The translations under genes were made by a program, and so were the position numbers. Of a stretch of 64,000 nucleotides of DNA, positions 49,165 to 57,115 are shown piece after piece. Location: positions 1,984,001 through 2,048,000 of the forward strand of contig NC_009675.1 of the NCBI RefSeq assembly GCF_000017505.1, written 5' to 3'. Each line of letters starts with the position of its first letter. The first letter of the stretch is position 1. The notes under the pieces are model-generated. The model was not told where the DNA came from and searched no databases. It was given only the letters and a program-made list of their open reading frames with translations. The stretch is from Anaeromyxobacter sp. Fw109-5 (GTDB taxonomy: Bacteria > Myxococcota > Myxococcia > Myxococcales > Anaeromyxobacteraceae).

Positions 49165-50970
49165 GTGAGAGACGCCTCCGAGATGGCTCCGGGCGAGCCC
49201 CCGCTCGCCGCCGGCGACCGCGCCGGAACACCTGGCTCGCCCGCGCTCGCCCGCGTCGCGCGCGCGCACGGTCCCGCGCTCGGGGCGGCCCTCGCCGGCG
49301 TGGTCTGGCTGGCGTTGCAGGTGGGGCTCGACGCCGTCGATCCGAGGAACGTCGGCTGGCTCATGCACGGCGACTGGGCCGCCAACCACCTCGGCTGGCT
49401 GTTCTTCCGGTCGGCGCCGTTCTCGCTGCCGCTGGGCGCCAACCCGCTGTACCCGTACCCCGTCGGCTCGACGCTCGGCTTCACCGACTCGATCCCCCTG
49501 GTGGCGATCGCGCTGCGTCCCGTCGCGTCCGTGCTTCCGCAGGACTTCCAGTACGTCGGGGCCTGGCTCCTCGCAGCGTTCGCGCTGCAGGGCTTCGTCG
49601 GCGCGAAGCTCGTGAAGCTCGCGACCCCGAACGCCGCGGCGCAGGCGCTCGGTGGCGCCCTGTTCGCGCTCGCGCCGCCGCTGCTCCATCGCCTCGTCGG
49701 GCCGCTGACCGGCCACGCGAGCCTGTGCGCCCACTGGATCGTGCTCGTCGCGCTGTGGCTCGCCCTCGCGCCCGTGGACCCCGCGCGGATCCGTGCCCGC
49801 CTGCTGGCCGCGCTCCTGCTCGTCGGGGGTGCGGCAGGTGTGCACCCGTACTTCGTGGTGATGACCGCCGCGCTCGCGGCCGCGCTGGTCGTCCGGCTCG
49901 CGGCCGTCGAGCGGCGTGGCGTCGCGCTTCTCGCGGGCGGCCTCGCCGCCGCCGCGCTGGCGGCCGGCGCCGGGCTCGCCCTCTTCGGCTTCGTCGGCAA
50001 CGGCGTCCGGTCCAAGGCCGAGGGCTTCGGCTACTTCTCCTCCGACCTCGCCACCCTCGTGAACCCGATGGGCTGGTCGCGCGCCCTCGCGAGCCTTCCG
50101 GTTCGGGCCGGTCAGTACGAGGGGTTCGGATATCTGGGGGGCGGGGTCCTGCTGCTGGCGGCCACGGCGATCGTCCTCGCCCTCGTCCCGCGCGGCGCCC
50201 GGCCCTCGACCGGCGCCTTCGCGCGCGCGGCGCCGGTCGCCGCCGTGGCGGTGCTCCTGTTCGCGTTCGCCCTCTCCGACGCGATCTCCTGGGGCGGCGA
50301 GCGGATCGCGAAGGTCGGGCTGTACGCGCTCGTCCCCGCGCTCGGGGGCACGTTCCGGTCGTCGGGCCGGTTCGTCTGGCCGGTGCACTACGTCGTGCTC
50401 CTCGGCGCGATCGCGCTGCTCGCGGCGGCGCTGCGGTCGCGGCCCCGGGTCCTCGTCGCCGTCCTCGCGATCGCGCTCGGGGTGCAGGCGGCGGACGTGG
50501 CGCCTCCGGTCCCCGTCCGGCTGGGTGCGGAGCCGTGGCGACCGCCCGGCTCGGACGTCTGGGGGCTCGCGCGCGGCGCTTACCGGCACCTCGCGATGTA
50601 TCCGCCCTACCTCATCGCGGGCGGGGAGCCGGTGGCGGAGCAGCCGGACGGGTGCGGGCCGCCGATCTGGCCGTGGGACGCGCAGGTCGGCCTCGCGCAC
50701 GTCGCCTACCGGCTCGGGGCCACCTTCAACGGATCGTACGCCGCGCGGCTAGACCCCGAGCGCGCGGCCTCCTCCTGTCAGGAGCTGTACGGCGCGGTGG
50801 CCCGGGGGCAGCTCGACGGCGCGACGATCTACGTCGTGCATGCGCAGGCCCTCGCGCCGTTCCGCCGCGCCGGCGCGAGCTGCGGGGTCGTGGACGGCGC
50901 GCCGGTGTGCGTGAGCGGCGAGCGCAACGACCCGTTCGCGCAGGCGGTCCGGCTGAGCCCGCTTCCCTGA
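49165..50970 (+). CDS. DUF6311-like multi-spanning membrane protein
   Basis: A 601-residue integral membrane protein from a GTG start (an ATG at 49183 is also possible). It has about ten helices across residues 35-430 and a C-terminal soluble domain (about 450-601) with several Cys. The periplasmic-type motif WLMHGDWAANHLGW near residues 65-78 and NPLYPYPVGSTLGFTDS near 93-109 are characteristic of the DUF6311 group, which resembles GT-C glycosyltransferases of the GT39/GT83 type. Transfer of a lipid-linked sugar is possible but unproven. It lies 98 bp after the NtrC-type regulator, probably as a separate unit. Confidence 0.7.
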   Translation: MRDASEMAPGEPPLAAGDRAGTPGSPALARVARAHGPALGAALAGVVWLALQVGLDAVDPRNVGWLMHGDWAANHLGWLFFRSAPFSLPLGANPLYPYPVGSTLGFTDSIPLVAIALRPVASVLPQDFQYVGAWLLAAFALQGFVGAKLVKLATPNAAAQALGGALFALAPPLLHRLVGPLTGHASLCAHWIVLVALWLALAPVDPARIRARLLAALLLVGGAAGVHPYFVVMTAALAAALVVRLAAVERRGVALLAGGLAAAALAAGAGLALFGFVGNGVRSKAEGFGYFSSDLATLVNPMGWSRALASLPVRAGQYEGFGYLGGGVLLLAATAIVLALVPRGARPSTGAFARAAPVAAVAVLLFAFALSDAISWGGERIAKVGLYALVPALGGTFRSSGRFVWPVHYVVLLGAIALLAAALRSRPRVLVAVLAIALGVQAADVAPPVPVRLGAEPWRPPGSDVWGLARGAYRHLAMYPPYLIAGGEPVAEQPDGCGPPIWPWDAQVGLAHVAYRLGATFNGSYAARLDPERAASSCQELYGAVARGQLDGATIYVVHAQALAPFRRAGASCGVVDGAPVCVSGERNDPFAQAVRLSPLP

Positions 50971-51383
50971 GGGACCGATCCGCGCAGCGGCGCGGCGGAC
51001 GGTCGCGCGCGTCCGGGGCTCTTCATCAGGGGATTGCATCCCGGCGCGCCCTGCGCCGTCGCTGCGAAGTGGCCCCTTCCCGAGCGGCGTTGAATCCCTC
51101 CACGCCCGTGGAGTAACTCCTCAGCAGGGCGCGAATCGCACGTAACCGTGCGTGATCGCGGAGGGCGCCACCTTCGCCCCGGCGCGGGGTCGTAGAGCTT
51201 CTCGACGCTCGCCGGCGTCCCGCGAGGGCGCGGCGTCGCGGCGCGGTCGCGCGCCGGCTCCATAACCCACCGTAAACAGCGCCGTTCCGCGCCGCGCGTG
51301 CGCTCGCCTCCACGATGGCCCGTCGCGTGCTCTTGCGAGGAGTCGAGAAGAGCCACCACCCCGCAGGCCCAAAGGAGCTCGCC
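50971..51383. other. Intergenic and promoter region of the HybA/HybB module
   Basis: This 413-bp stretch holds no convincing gene. It contains a palindrome TCCACGCCCGTGGA (51099-51112) and an inverted repeat CGCACG-TAAC-CGTGCG (51137-51152). Lower-GC sequence around 51260-51285 (CATAACCCACCGTAAACAG) is a possible promoter core before the 24-codon gene at 51384. Confidence 0.5.
51137..51152. promoter_or_regulatory. Inverted repeat CGCACG-N4-CGTGCG, possible operator
   Basis: Perfect 6-bp arms around TAAC, extended on both sides by imperfect GCGA/TCGC symmetry. It lies about 230 bp upstream of the start of the HybA/HybB module. Confidence 0.35.
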
Positions 51384-51458
51384 ATGATGTTCGCCTTCGT
51401 GATCGCGCTGTTCGGAGTCGCGGTGCTCGGGACCATGAACCTCGTCGCCGCCAGCTAG
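51384..51458 (+). CDS. 24-residue single-helix membrane peptide
   Basis: A very short frame, ATGATG start to TAG, encoding a peptide that is one hydrophobic helix (FAFVIALFGVAVLGTMNLVAA). AAAGGAG lies 6 bases upstream, among the best ribosome sites in the window. The Fe-S gene follows after 25 bp. Small single-helix subunits are common in respiratory membrane complexes (for example CydX, KdpF), so it may be a structural subunit of the HybA/HybB-like complex. This assignment rests on position and sequence character only. Confidence 0.65.
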   Translation: MMFAFVIALFGVAVLGTMNLVAAS

Positions 51459-51483
51459 CGGAGCCGGTTCGCCGGAGACGACC

Positions 51484-52371
51484 ATGAGCATCGGACGCAG
51501 AGAGTTCATCAAGATCGCCGCAGTGACGGCAGGGGCCGCGGGCGCCGGTTCGGCGTCGGCGGCCACGCCGCACGCAGAGGGGACGGACGGGCCGGGCGTG
51601 CTCGTCGACACGACCCTCTGCGTCGGCTGCCGCGCCTGCGAGGCCGCGTGCGCCGAGAAGAACGAGCTCCCGACGCCGCCCGAGAGCGACGACGTGATGC
51701 TGCAGCGGCGGGACACCGCGCCGCAGGTCTTCACCGTCGTGAACCGCGCCGAGAAGGACGACGGCACGGTCCGCTTCGCCAAGAAGCAGTGCATGCACTG
51801 CCTCGCCCCCGGGTGCGCCTCGGCGTGCCCGGTCCGCGCGATGGACAAGTCGCCGGAGGGCCCGGTGGTGTACGACCCGTCGAAGTGCATGGGCTGCCGC
51901 TACTGCATGGTCGCGTGCCCCTTCGACGTGCCGAAGTACGAGTACGACAGCTGGAAGCCGCGCGTGCGGAAGTGCTCGTTCTGCGCGGACCGCCAGGCGA
52001 AGGGCCTGAAGCCCGCGTGCACCGAGGTCTGCCCCTCCGGCGCGCTGACCTTCGGCCGCCGCTCCGAGCTGCTCGAGCTCGCGAAGACCCGCATCTACAC
52101 GAACCCCGGCAAGTACGTGCCGCACGTCTACGGCGAGCACGAGGCCGGTGGCACGAGCTGGCTCTACATCACCGACCTCGACCTCGAGAAGCTCGCGTTC
52201 CGCGCCGACGTGCCGGAGAAGGACATCCCCAGCCACGTCTCCGGCGCGCTGAGCGCCCCGCCGTTCGTGATGACCCTGTGGCCCCCGCTCTTGATGGGGC
52301 TCTACGTGTTCTCGCGGCGCAAGAACGGGGCCGAGGGCGAGGAGCACGGGAAGGAGGACCACCATGGCTAG
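51484..52371 (+). CDS. HybA-like Tat-exported 4x[4Fe-4S] ferredoxin subunit
   Basis: A 295-residue periplasmic electron-transfer protein. The Tat signal is GRREFIK at residues 4-10. Sixteen Cys form four cluster sites: C46/49/52/56, C103/106/111/115, C135/138/141/145 and C164/167/179/183. A C-terminal helix (about 250-266, WPPLLMGLYVF) anchors it to the membrane, as in HybA of hydrogenase 2. No hydrogenase subunits are in the window, so the clusters probably connect the HybB-like quinone protein with cytochromes encoded downstream. It overlaps the next gene by 8 bp. Confidence 0.92.
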   Translation: MSIGRREFIKIAAVTAGAAGAGSASAATPHAEGTDGPGVLVDTTLCVGCRACEAACAEKNELPTPPESDDVMLQRRDTAPQVFTVVNRAEKDDGTVRFAKKQCMHCLAPGCASACPVRAMDKSPEGPVVYDPSKCMGCRYCMVACPFDVPKYEYDSWKPRVRKCSFCADRQAKGLKPACTEVCPSGALTFGRRSELLELAKTRIYTNPGKYVPHVYGEHEAGGTSWLYITDLDLEKLAFRADVPEKDIPSHVSGALSAPPFVMTLWPPLLMGLYVFSRRKNGAEGEEHGKEDHHG

Positions 52372-53590
52372 CGTCCAGGCCGGCGCCGTCACCGCCCAGC
52401 AGTCGTTCGTCCGCGAGAAGATCCTGCTCGGCATGGGGTGGCGCGAGTACGCCCGCTCCTGCTGCACCAAGGGGAACGCCATCGCCGCGGCGATCCTCGT
52501 GGTCGGCTTGCCGATCTTCGTCTACCGCTTCATCGCCGGGCTCGGCGCCACCACGGCCCTCTCCCAGACCGCCCCCTGGGGCCTGTGGATCGGGTTCGAC
52601 ATGATGACCGGCATCGCGCTCGCCGCGGGCGGGTTCACCATCGGCGCGACCGTCCAGATCTTCGGCCTCGAGGAGTACCACCCCATCGAGCGGCCGGCGA
52701 TCCTCACGGCGTTCCTCGGCTACGTGATGGCGGTGATCGGGCTGCTCGCCGACCTCGGCCGCCCCTGGAACATCGTGATGGCGATGTTCAACTTCGGCAC
52801 CGCCTCGGCGCTGTTCGAGGTCGCCTGGTGCGTCATGTGCTACACGACCGTGCTCCTGCTGGAGTTCACGGTCCCGGCCTTCGAGTGGCTCGGCTGGAGG
52901 AAGCTCCACGCGGTGATGCGCAAGGCGCTCATCGGGCTCACGGTCCTGTCCGTGATGTTCTCGACCATGCACCAGAGCGCGCTCGGCTCGCTGTTCCTGC
53001 TCGCGCCGACGAAGCTCCATCCGCTCTGGTACACGCCCTTCATCTTCGTCTTCTTCTTCATCTCCGCGATCATCGCGGGCATCTCGATGGTCATCGTCGA
53101 GTCGATGCTGTCGCACCGCGCGTTCCACTCGCAGGTCGCGGGCAACCACGTCGACATGGACAAGCTGACGCTCGGGCTCGGGAAGGCGGGGGCGCTCGTC
53201 ATGTTCGCCTACTTCTTCCTGAAGCTGCAGGGGGTCATCGACGGGCACGCCTGGGGCTACCTGCCCACCGCCTACGGCGCGCTCTTCCTGGTCGAGACGG
53301 TCGGGTTCGTGCTCGTGCCGGCGTTCCTCTTCGCCTACGGCGCCCGCAACGCCAAGGTGAAGCTGGTCCGCGCGGCCGGCGTGATGGGGGTCCTCGGGGT
53401 CATCCTGAACCGCCTCAACGTCTCGATCGTCGCCTTCAACTGGAACCAGCCGGTCCGCTACGTGCCGAGCGCGAGCGAGGTGATCGTCTCGATCACCCTC
53501 GTCACCATCGGCGTGCTGGCGTTCCGGTGGATCGTGAACCGCATGCCCATCCTCCGCGAAGACCCACGCTTCGCGGCCGGGCATCACTGA
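52364..53590 (+). CDS. HybB/NrfD-family quinone-interacting membrane subunit
   Basis: A 408-residue integral membrane protein with about ten helices. Motifs typical of HybB are present: WGLWIGFDMMTGIALAAGG near residues 71-89, GRPWNIV near 125, STMHQSALGSLF near 205 and a final helix before NRMPILREDP. HybB-type proteins exchange electrons with the (mena)quinone pool without bound heme and dock on a HybA-type Fe-S subunit. The gene overlaps hybA-like by 8 bp and is followed 11 bp later by the GcvH-like gene. Confidence 0.92.
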   Translation: MASVQAGAVTAQQSFVREKILLGMGWREYARSCCTKGNAIAAAILVVGLPIFVYRFIAGLGATTALSQTAPWGLWIGFDMMTGIALAAGGFTIGATVQIFGLEEYHPIERPAILTAFLGYVMAVIGLLADLGRPWNIVMAMFNFGTASALFEVAWCVMCYTTVLLLEFTVPAFEWLGWRKLHAVMRKALIGLTVLSVMFSTMHQSALGSLFLLAPTKLHPLWYTPFIFVFFFISAIIAGISMVIVESMLSHRAFHSQVAGNHVDMDKLTLGLGKAGALVMFAYFFLKLQGVIDGHAWGYLPTAYGALFLVETVGFVLVPAFLFAYGARNAKVKLVRAAGVMGVLGVILNRLNVSIVAFNWNQPVRYVPSASEVIVSITLVTIGVLAFRWIVNRMPILREDPRFAAGHH

Positions 53591-53601
53591 GGGAGGACGT
53601 C

Positions 53602-54333
53602 ATGGCCCATGACTTCCTGAGCATCTACCCCGCCAAGCTCCTCGAGTACGCCCTCGCAGTCGGCTACCTGCTCCTCTTCATCCCCTTCTGGCGCTACGTC
53701 CAGGGCGGGCGGTTGAAGGAGGCCACCGTCCGCGTCGCCGCGCCGCGCCCCGTCGCGCGCGCCGCCGCCGCGGTCGCCGCCGGCGCCCGGGCGCTGCGGC
53801 CCACCGCCGGGTGGTTCCAGCTGCCCGCCGGCGTCCACCTGCACCCGGGGCACACCTGGGCGCGGCTCGAGGACGACGGCCTCGTCGCGGTGGGCGTGGA
53901 CGACTTCGCCCACAAGCTCGTCGGTCCGGCGCGCGTGGAGCTCCCCGCCGTCGGCGCGATCGTCGCGCAGGGCGAGCCCGCCCTGGCGATGGGCGACCAG
54001 GCGCGCACGGTCCCGCTCCTCTCCCCGATCGACGGCACCGTGGTCGCCGTGAACGCCAAGATCCGGGACGGCAAGGAGCCCCTCGAGGATCCGTACGGCG
54101 CCGGCTGGCTGTTCAAGGTGAAGGCGCCCCGCCTCGCCGCGAACCTCCGCCAGCTCCTGACGGACGGTCCCGCGCGGCACTTCGTGGAGGACGCCGGCGA
54201 GCGGCTCGCGCTCCGGATGAGCCCCGAGCTCGCCCACGTCCTGCAGGACGGCGGCGCGCCCATCCACGGCATCGCCCACGCCCTCGCCGGCGACGACTGG
54301 GAGCGGCTCGCCCGCGAGCACTTCCTCACCTAG
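53602..54333 (+). CDS. Membrane-anchored GcvH-like protein lacking the lipoyl lysine (copy 1)
   Basis: A 243-residue protein: an N-terminal membrane helix (about 14-32), an Ala/Arg linker, a GcvH-fold domain (about 71-165) and a helical C-terminus. The fold is clear: HPGHTW (81-86), VGVDDFAHKLVG, ELPAVG, SPIDGTVVAVN and GAGWLFKV. In lipoylated GcvH the lysine sits in ESVKA; here the aligned residues are GDQAR and position 134 is Ala, so it cannot be lipoylated there. GGGAGGA precedes the ATG. It lies between the HybB-like and triheme cytochrome genes, so a structural or docking role in the electron-transfer complex is more likely than glycine cleavage. Confidence 0.82.
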   Translation: MAHDFLSIYPAKLLEYALAVGYLLLFIPFWRYVQGGRLKEATVRVAAPRPVARAAAAVAAGARALRPTAGWFQLPAGVHLHPGHTWARLEDDGLVAVGVDDFAHKLVGPARVELPAVGAIVAQGEPALAMGDQARTVPLLSPIDGTVVAVNAKIRDGKEPLEDPYGAGWLFKVKAPRLAANLRQLLTDGPARHFVEDAGERLALRMSPELAHVLQDGGAPIHGIAHALAGDDWERLAREHFLT

Positions 54334-54347
54334 GCACGGAGACCGCC

Positions 54348-54689
54348 ATGACGACGACGAAGCTCATGAGGATCGGCGCGGTGGTCGGGGCGCTCCTCGC
54401 CGGCGGTGCGCTGGCCGGTGACCTGCCGAGGCTGCCGCAGGCGCTGCCCCTGCCGCAGGGGGCGGAGAGCCCGGGGGAGGTGACCTTCCGGCACGACAGT
54501 CACGTCGACTCGGCGAAGCCGGCGTGCGCGAGCTGCCACCCGAGGCTGTTCAGCATCCTCGGCCGCTCGGCCGAGCGCCGCGACCGCGTGGTGAAGCACG
54601 CGGCGATGGAGAAGGGGGAGAGCTGTGGCGCGTGCCACGGGAAGCAGGCGTTCGGGTTCGACGACTGCACCATGTGCCACGCGCAGTGA
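54348..54689 (+). CDS. Triheme c7-type cytochrome
   Basis: A 113-residue periplasmic cytochrome. A signal peptide covers about residues 1-24. Three heme c sites follow: CASCH, CGACH and CTMCH, plus the FRHDSHV block that gives distal His ligands, as in class III/c7 cytochromes. It could pass electrons between the HybA-like Fe-S protein and other carriers. Spacing is 14 bp from the preceding gene, so co-transcription is likely. A GC hairpin follows at 54706-54736. Confidence 0.9.
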   Translation: MTTTKLMRIGAVVGALLAGGALAGDLPRLPQALPLPQGAESPGEVTFRHDSHVDSAKPACASCHPRLFSILGRSAERRDRVVKHAAMEKGESCGACHGKQAFGFDDCTMCHAQ

Positions 54690-54705
54690 GTGGGGTGGGA
54701 CCTCG

Positions 54706-54736
54706 CCCGCCCCGTCCGCGCGAGCGGCGGGGCGGG
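54706..54736. terminator. GC stem-loop after the triheme cytochrome gene
   Basis: CCCGCCCCG (54706-54714) and CGGGGCGGG (54728-54736) form a perfect 9-bp stem with a 13-base loop. No T-run follows, so it may attenuate, protect the upstream mRNA end or be neutral. Confidence 0.4.
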
Positions 54737-54836
54737 TGGGGGTGGTGGCAGGACCGCTCGCGCCGAGGCGGTCGGAGCACGGGCGGGTCACGGGCGCGGC
54801 ACGCAGGGCGCGCCCGGGAGAGCGAGGAGGGAAGCC

Positions 54837-55538
54837 ATGTCCGCGGTGATCGAGGTCCTCCAGTCGGCCGGCGTGTTCCTCGGAGGCATCCTGGCGCGGT
54901 TCGGCGTGTTCCTCGCCATGATCGCGCTCTTCGCCGTCCCCGCGCTCGCGCTGGCGCTCGCGATGCGCGCCGTCGAGCGGCGACGCGAGCGGCGGCTCGG
55001 GCTGCACAGCGTAGGCGGCGTCCTCTTCCGTCCCGGGCTCGTCTACGCCCCCGGTCACACCTGGCTGCAGCCGCGGATCGGCGGCGCCCTGGAGCTGGGG
55101 GTGGACGACCTGGCCAATCGGCTCCTCCCGGCCGTGTCCGCGGTCGAGCTGCCGCGCGCCGGGACGCAGGTCGCCCGCGGCGAGACCATCGCCACGATCT
55201 CCGGAGGTGGCCGCGAGGTGCGCGTCCGGGCACCCGTACCCGGAATCATCGCCGCCGTGAACGCGGCGGTCGTGCGGGATCCCGGGCTGGTGAAGCGCGA
55301 AGGGTACGGCCGCGGATGGCTCGTCGCGATCTCGCCGGCAGACGGGTCGTGGGCGTCGCTCCCGCACGGAGAATCGGCGGAGAGCTGGATGCGGCGAGAG
55401 GCCACGCGCTGGAATCGCTTCCTCGAGGACCAGCTCGGCTTCGCCGCGGCCGACGGTGGCGAGCTCGTGGCACCTGCGCCCTGGCTGATCGGAGACGCGG
55501 GGTGGCGCGCGCTGGCGGCGGCGTTCCTCACGGTGTGA
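54837..55538 (+). CDS. Membrane-anchored GcvH-like protein lacking the lipoyl lysine (copy 2)
   Basis: A 233-residue paralogue of the protein at 53602 with the same layout: membrane helix (about 21-44), basic stretch, GcvH-like domain (about 65-165) and helical tail. Conserved points are APGHTW (71-76), LGVDDLANRL, ELPRAG, RAPVPGIIAAVN and GRGWLVAI. At the lipoyl position the sequence is SGGGREV with Gly125, so the lysine is again missing. GAGGAGGGAA precedes the ATG. Two independent losses of the same residue in one operon indicate a function that does not need lipoate. Confidence 0.8.
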   Translation: MSAVIEVLQSAGVFLGGILARFGVFLAMIALFAVPALALALAMRAVERRRERRLGLHSVGGVLFRPGLVYAPGHTWLQPRIGGALELGVDDLANRLLPAVSAVELPRAGTQVARGETIATISGGGREVRVRAPVPGIIAAVNAAVVRDPGLVKREGYGRGWLVAISPADGSWASLPHGESAESWMRREATRWNRFLEDQLGFAAADGGELVAPAPWLIGDAGWRALAAAFLTV

Positions 55539-55546
55539 GGGGCGCC

Positions 55547-55834
55547 ATGCTGCGGCAATCGACCGCGCCCCGCACGTCTTTCGCGGACTCCCCGCGTCGA
55601 GTTCACGGTATGGAAACGGCGCGGCAACCTGTCGCAGAGGCGGCAACGCGAGTGGTGCGGCTCCTTGCCGCACCGCTCGTGGCGCTCGTGGCCCTCGTCG
55701 CAGGCGCACTCTTCGTGATTCTCCTGCCCGTATGCGGGATTGCGTCGATCGCGCAGGGCCTCGCGATCGCCTGCTGGCGGTTCCTGCGCGCTGGAGCCCG
55801 TTCTGGTTCACGCGCTCGGGCCATTTCGCGTTGA
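55547..55834 (+). CDS. Small membrane protein of unknown function
   Basis: A 95-residue protein beginning 8 bp after the GcvH-like copy 2 stop, with GAGGGG before the ATG (a second ATG at 55610 would give 74 residues). A long hydrophobic region (about residues 40-76) forms one or two helices, followed by a basic tail (RAGARSGSRARAISR). No family is recognised. Position suggests an accessory subunit of the HybA/HybB module. Confidence 0.5.
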   Translation: MLRQSTAPRTSFADSPRRVHGMETARQPVAEAATRVVRLLAAPLVALVALVAGALFVILLPVCGIASIAQGLAIACWRFLRAGARSGSRARAISR

Positions 55835-55844
55835 CGGTCGTCAA
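55831..55844. promoter_or_regulatory. FNR/CRP-family-like palindrome TTGAC-N4-GTCAA
   Basis: TTGACGGTCGTCAA is a perfect 14-bp palindrome apart from its two central bases and has the half-site spacing of FNR-type boxes (TTGAT-N4-ATCAA). It overlaps the stop codon of the small membrane protein and lies 231 bp before the nine-heme cytochrome gene, at the head of the only sizeable gap in the cluster. Function as an FNR, Dnr or NnrR-type site is inferred. Confidence 0.45.
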
Positions 55845-56074
55845 TCCTCCTCCGCCTCGAGAGCGCGTTTTGCGAAAATTGCGCACTCGATGGAGGAGGC
55901 CTGCGACTTCGGCGAGTTTTGCGCGCCAGGCGGCCGAGCGGGCCTCTTCGAGAATGTCACTGCGTTTACGCGGCTTTATCCGGGTGAAGGCGTTGGACTT
56001 TCACCTGGCCTCCCTGGTAGGAATCGCTCGTCCGTTTTGTGCAACGGATTGATGACTCCCTCCAGGGTGGGCCA

Positions 56075-57115
56075 ATGAAGAGATTTCTACTGCCGCTCCT
56101 CGTCGCGGTCGCCGCATCCCCGGCCTGGGCCGGGATCCCGGCGGAGTCCGAGGACTGTCTCGGCTGCCACAGCGACCCGGATCAGACGTACGACCTACCG
56201 AGCGGCGAGAAGCTGTCGCTCTACGTGAACCAGGAGGTGTTCGCCAAGTCGGTGCACGGCGAGATGCTCCGGTGCACGGAATGTCACACCGACAAGACGA
56301 GCGACCACGCGACCGGCGAGCTCAAGTTCAAGACCCGCCGGGAGGTGACCCGCGCGTATTACGAGCAGTGCAAGGGCTGCCACTTCGCGAACTACACGAA
56401 GACGCTCGACGGCGTTCACTTCGCGGTGATGGCGAAGGGCAACGACAAGGCCGCGCTCTGCGTCGACTGCCACGGGGCGCACGACATCTCCCGCCCCGGC
56501 CAGCCGCGCGCGCGCATCTCGAAGATGTGCTCCGGCTGCCACGCCTCCGAGGCGGACGTCTACGCGAAGAGCGTGCACGGCCGCGCGGCGGAGGGGAGCT
56601 CGGACGTGCCGGTGTGCACCGACTGCCACCGCGCGCACGACACCACCGACCCGCGCGACGGGGCGCTCGCGATGCGCACCCCCGAGATCTGCGGGCGCTG
56701 CCACACCGACGAGAAGCTCATGAAGAAGTACGGGCTCTCGACCAAGGTCGTGGACACCTACCTCGCCGACTTCCACGGCATGGCCGCGACGCTCCAGCAG
56801 GGCCAGAAGAAGGGCCCGGGCGTCCGCCTCGCCGCCGTCTGCACCGACTGCCACGGGGTGCACGACATCGAGAAGGCCGACAACCCGAACTCCGCCGTGA
56901 TGTCGTCGAACCTCCAGAAGACCTGCGCGAAGTGCCACGAGGGCGCGAGCGAGAGCTTCCCGAAGGCGTGGCTCTCGCACTACGAGCCGACTCCGGAGAA
57001 GGCGCCGATCGTCTGGGGCGTGATGCTCTTCTACAAGCTGATGATCCCGTTCATGGTGGGCGGGCTCGTGCTGCAGATCGCGCTGCACCTCTGGCGCGTC
57101 GTGGTGAATCGATGA
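56075..57115 (+). CDS. Nine-heme cytochrome c with C-terminal membrane anchor
   Basis: A 346-residue periplasmic cytochrome. Signal peptide 1-19 (AWA cleavage). Nine CxxCH sites start at C28, C67, C99, C129, C152, C181, C206, C256 and C284, several followed by HGAH or HRAHD motifs that could give distal ligands. A membrane helix at about 313-340 anchors the C-terminus. The stop overlaps the cytochrome b start (ATGA). Nine c hemes beside a b-type quinone domain is the content of Geobacter CbcL, where both are on one chain. Here they are two genes. Confidence 0.93.
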   Translation: MKRFLLPLLVAVAASPAWAGIPAESEDCLGCHSDPDQTYDLPSGEKLSLYVNQEVFAKSVHGEMLRCTECHTDKTSDHATGELKFKTRREVTRAYYEQCKGCHFANYTKTLDGVHFAVMAKGNDKAALCVDCHGAHDISRPGQPRARISKMCSGCHASEADVYAKSVHGRAAEGSSDVPVCTDCHRAHDTTDPRDGALAMRTPEICGRCHTDEKLMKKYGLSTKVVDTYLADFHGMAATLQQGQKKGPGVRLAAVCTDCHGVHDIEKADNPNSAVMSSNLQKTCAKCHEGASESFPKAWLSHYEPTPEKAPIVWGVMLFYKLMIPFMVGGLVLQIALHLWRVVVNR

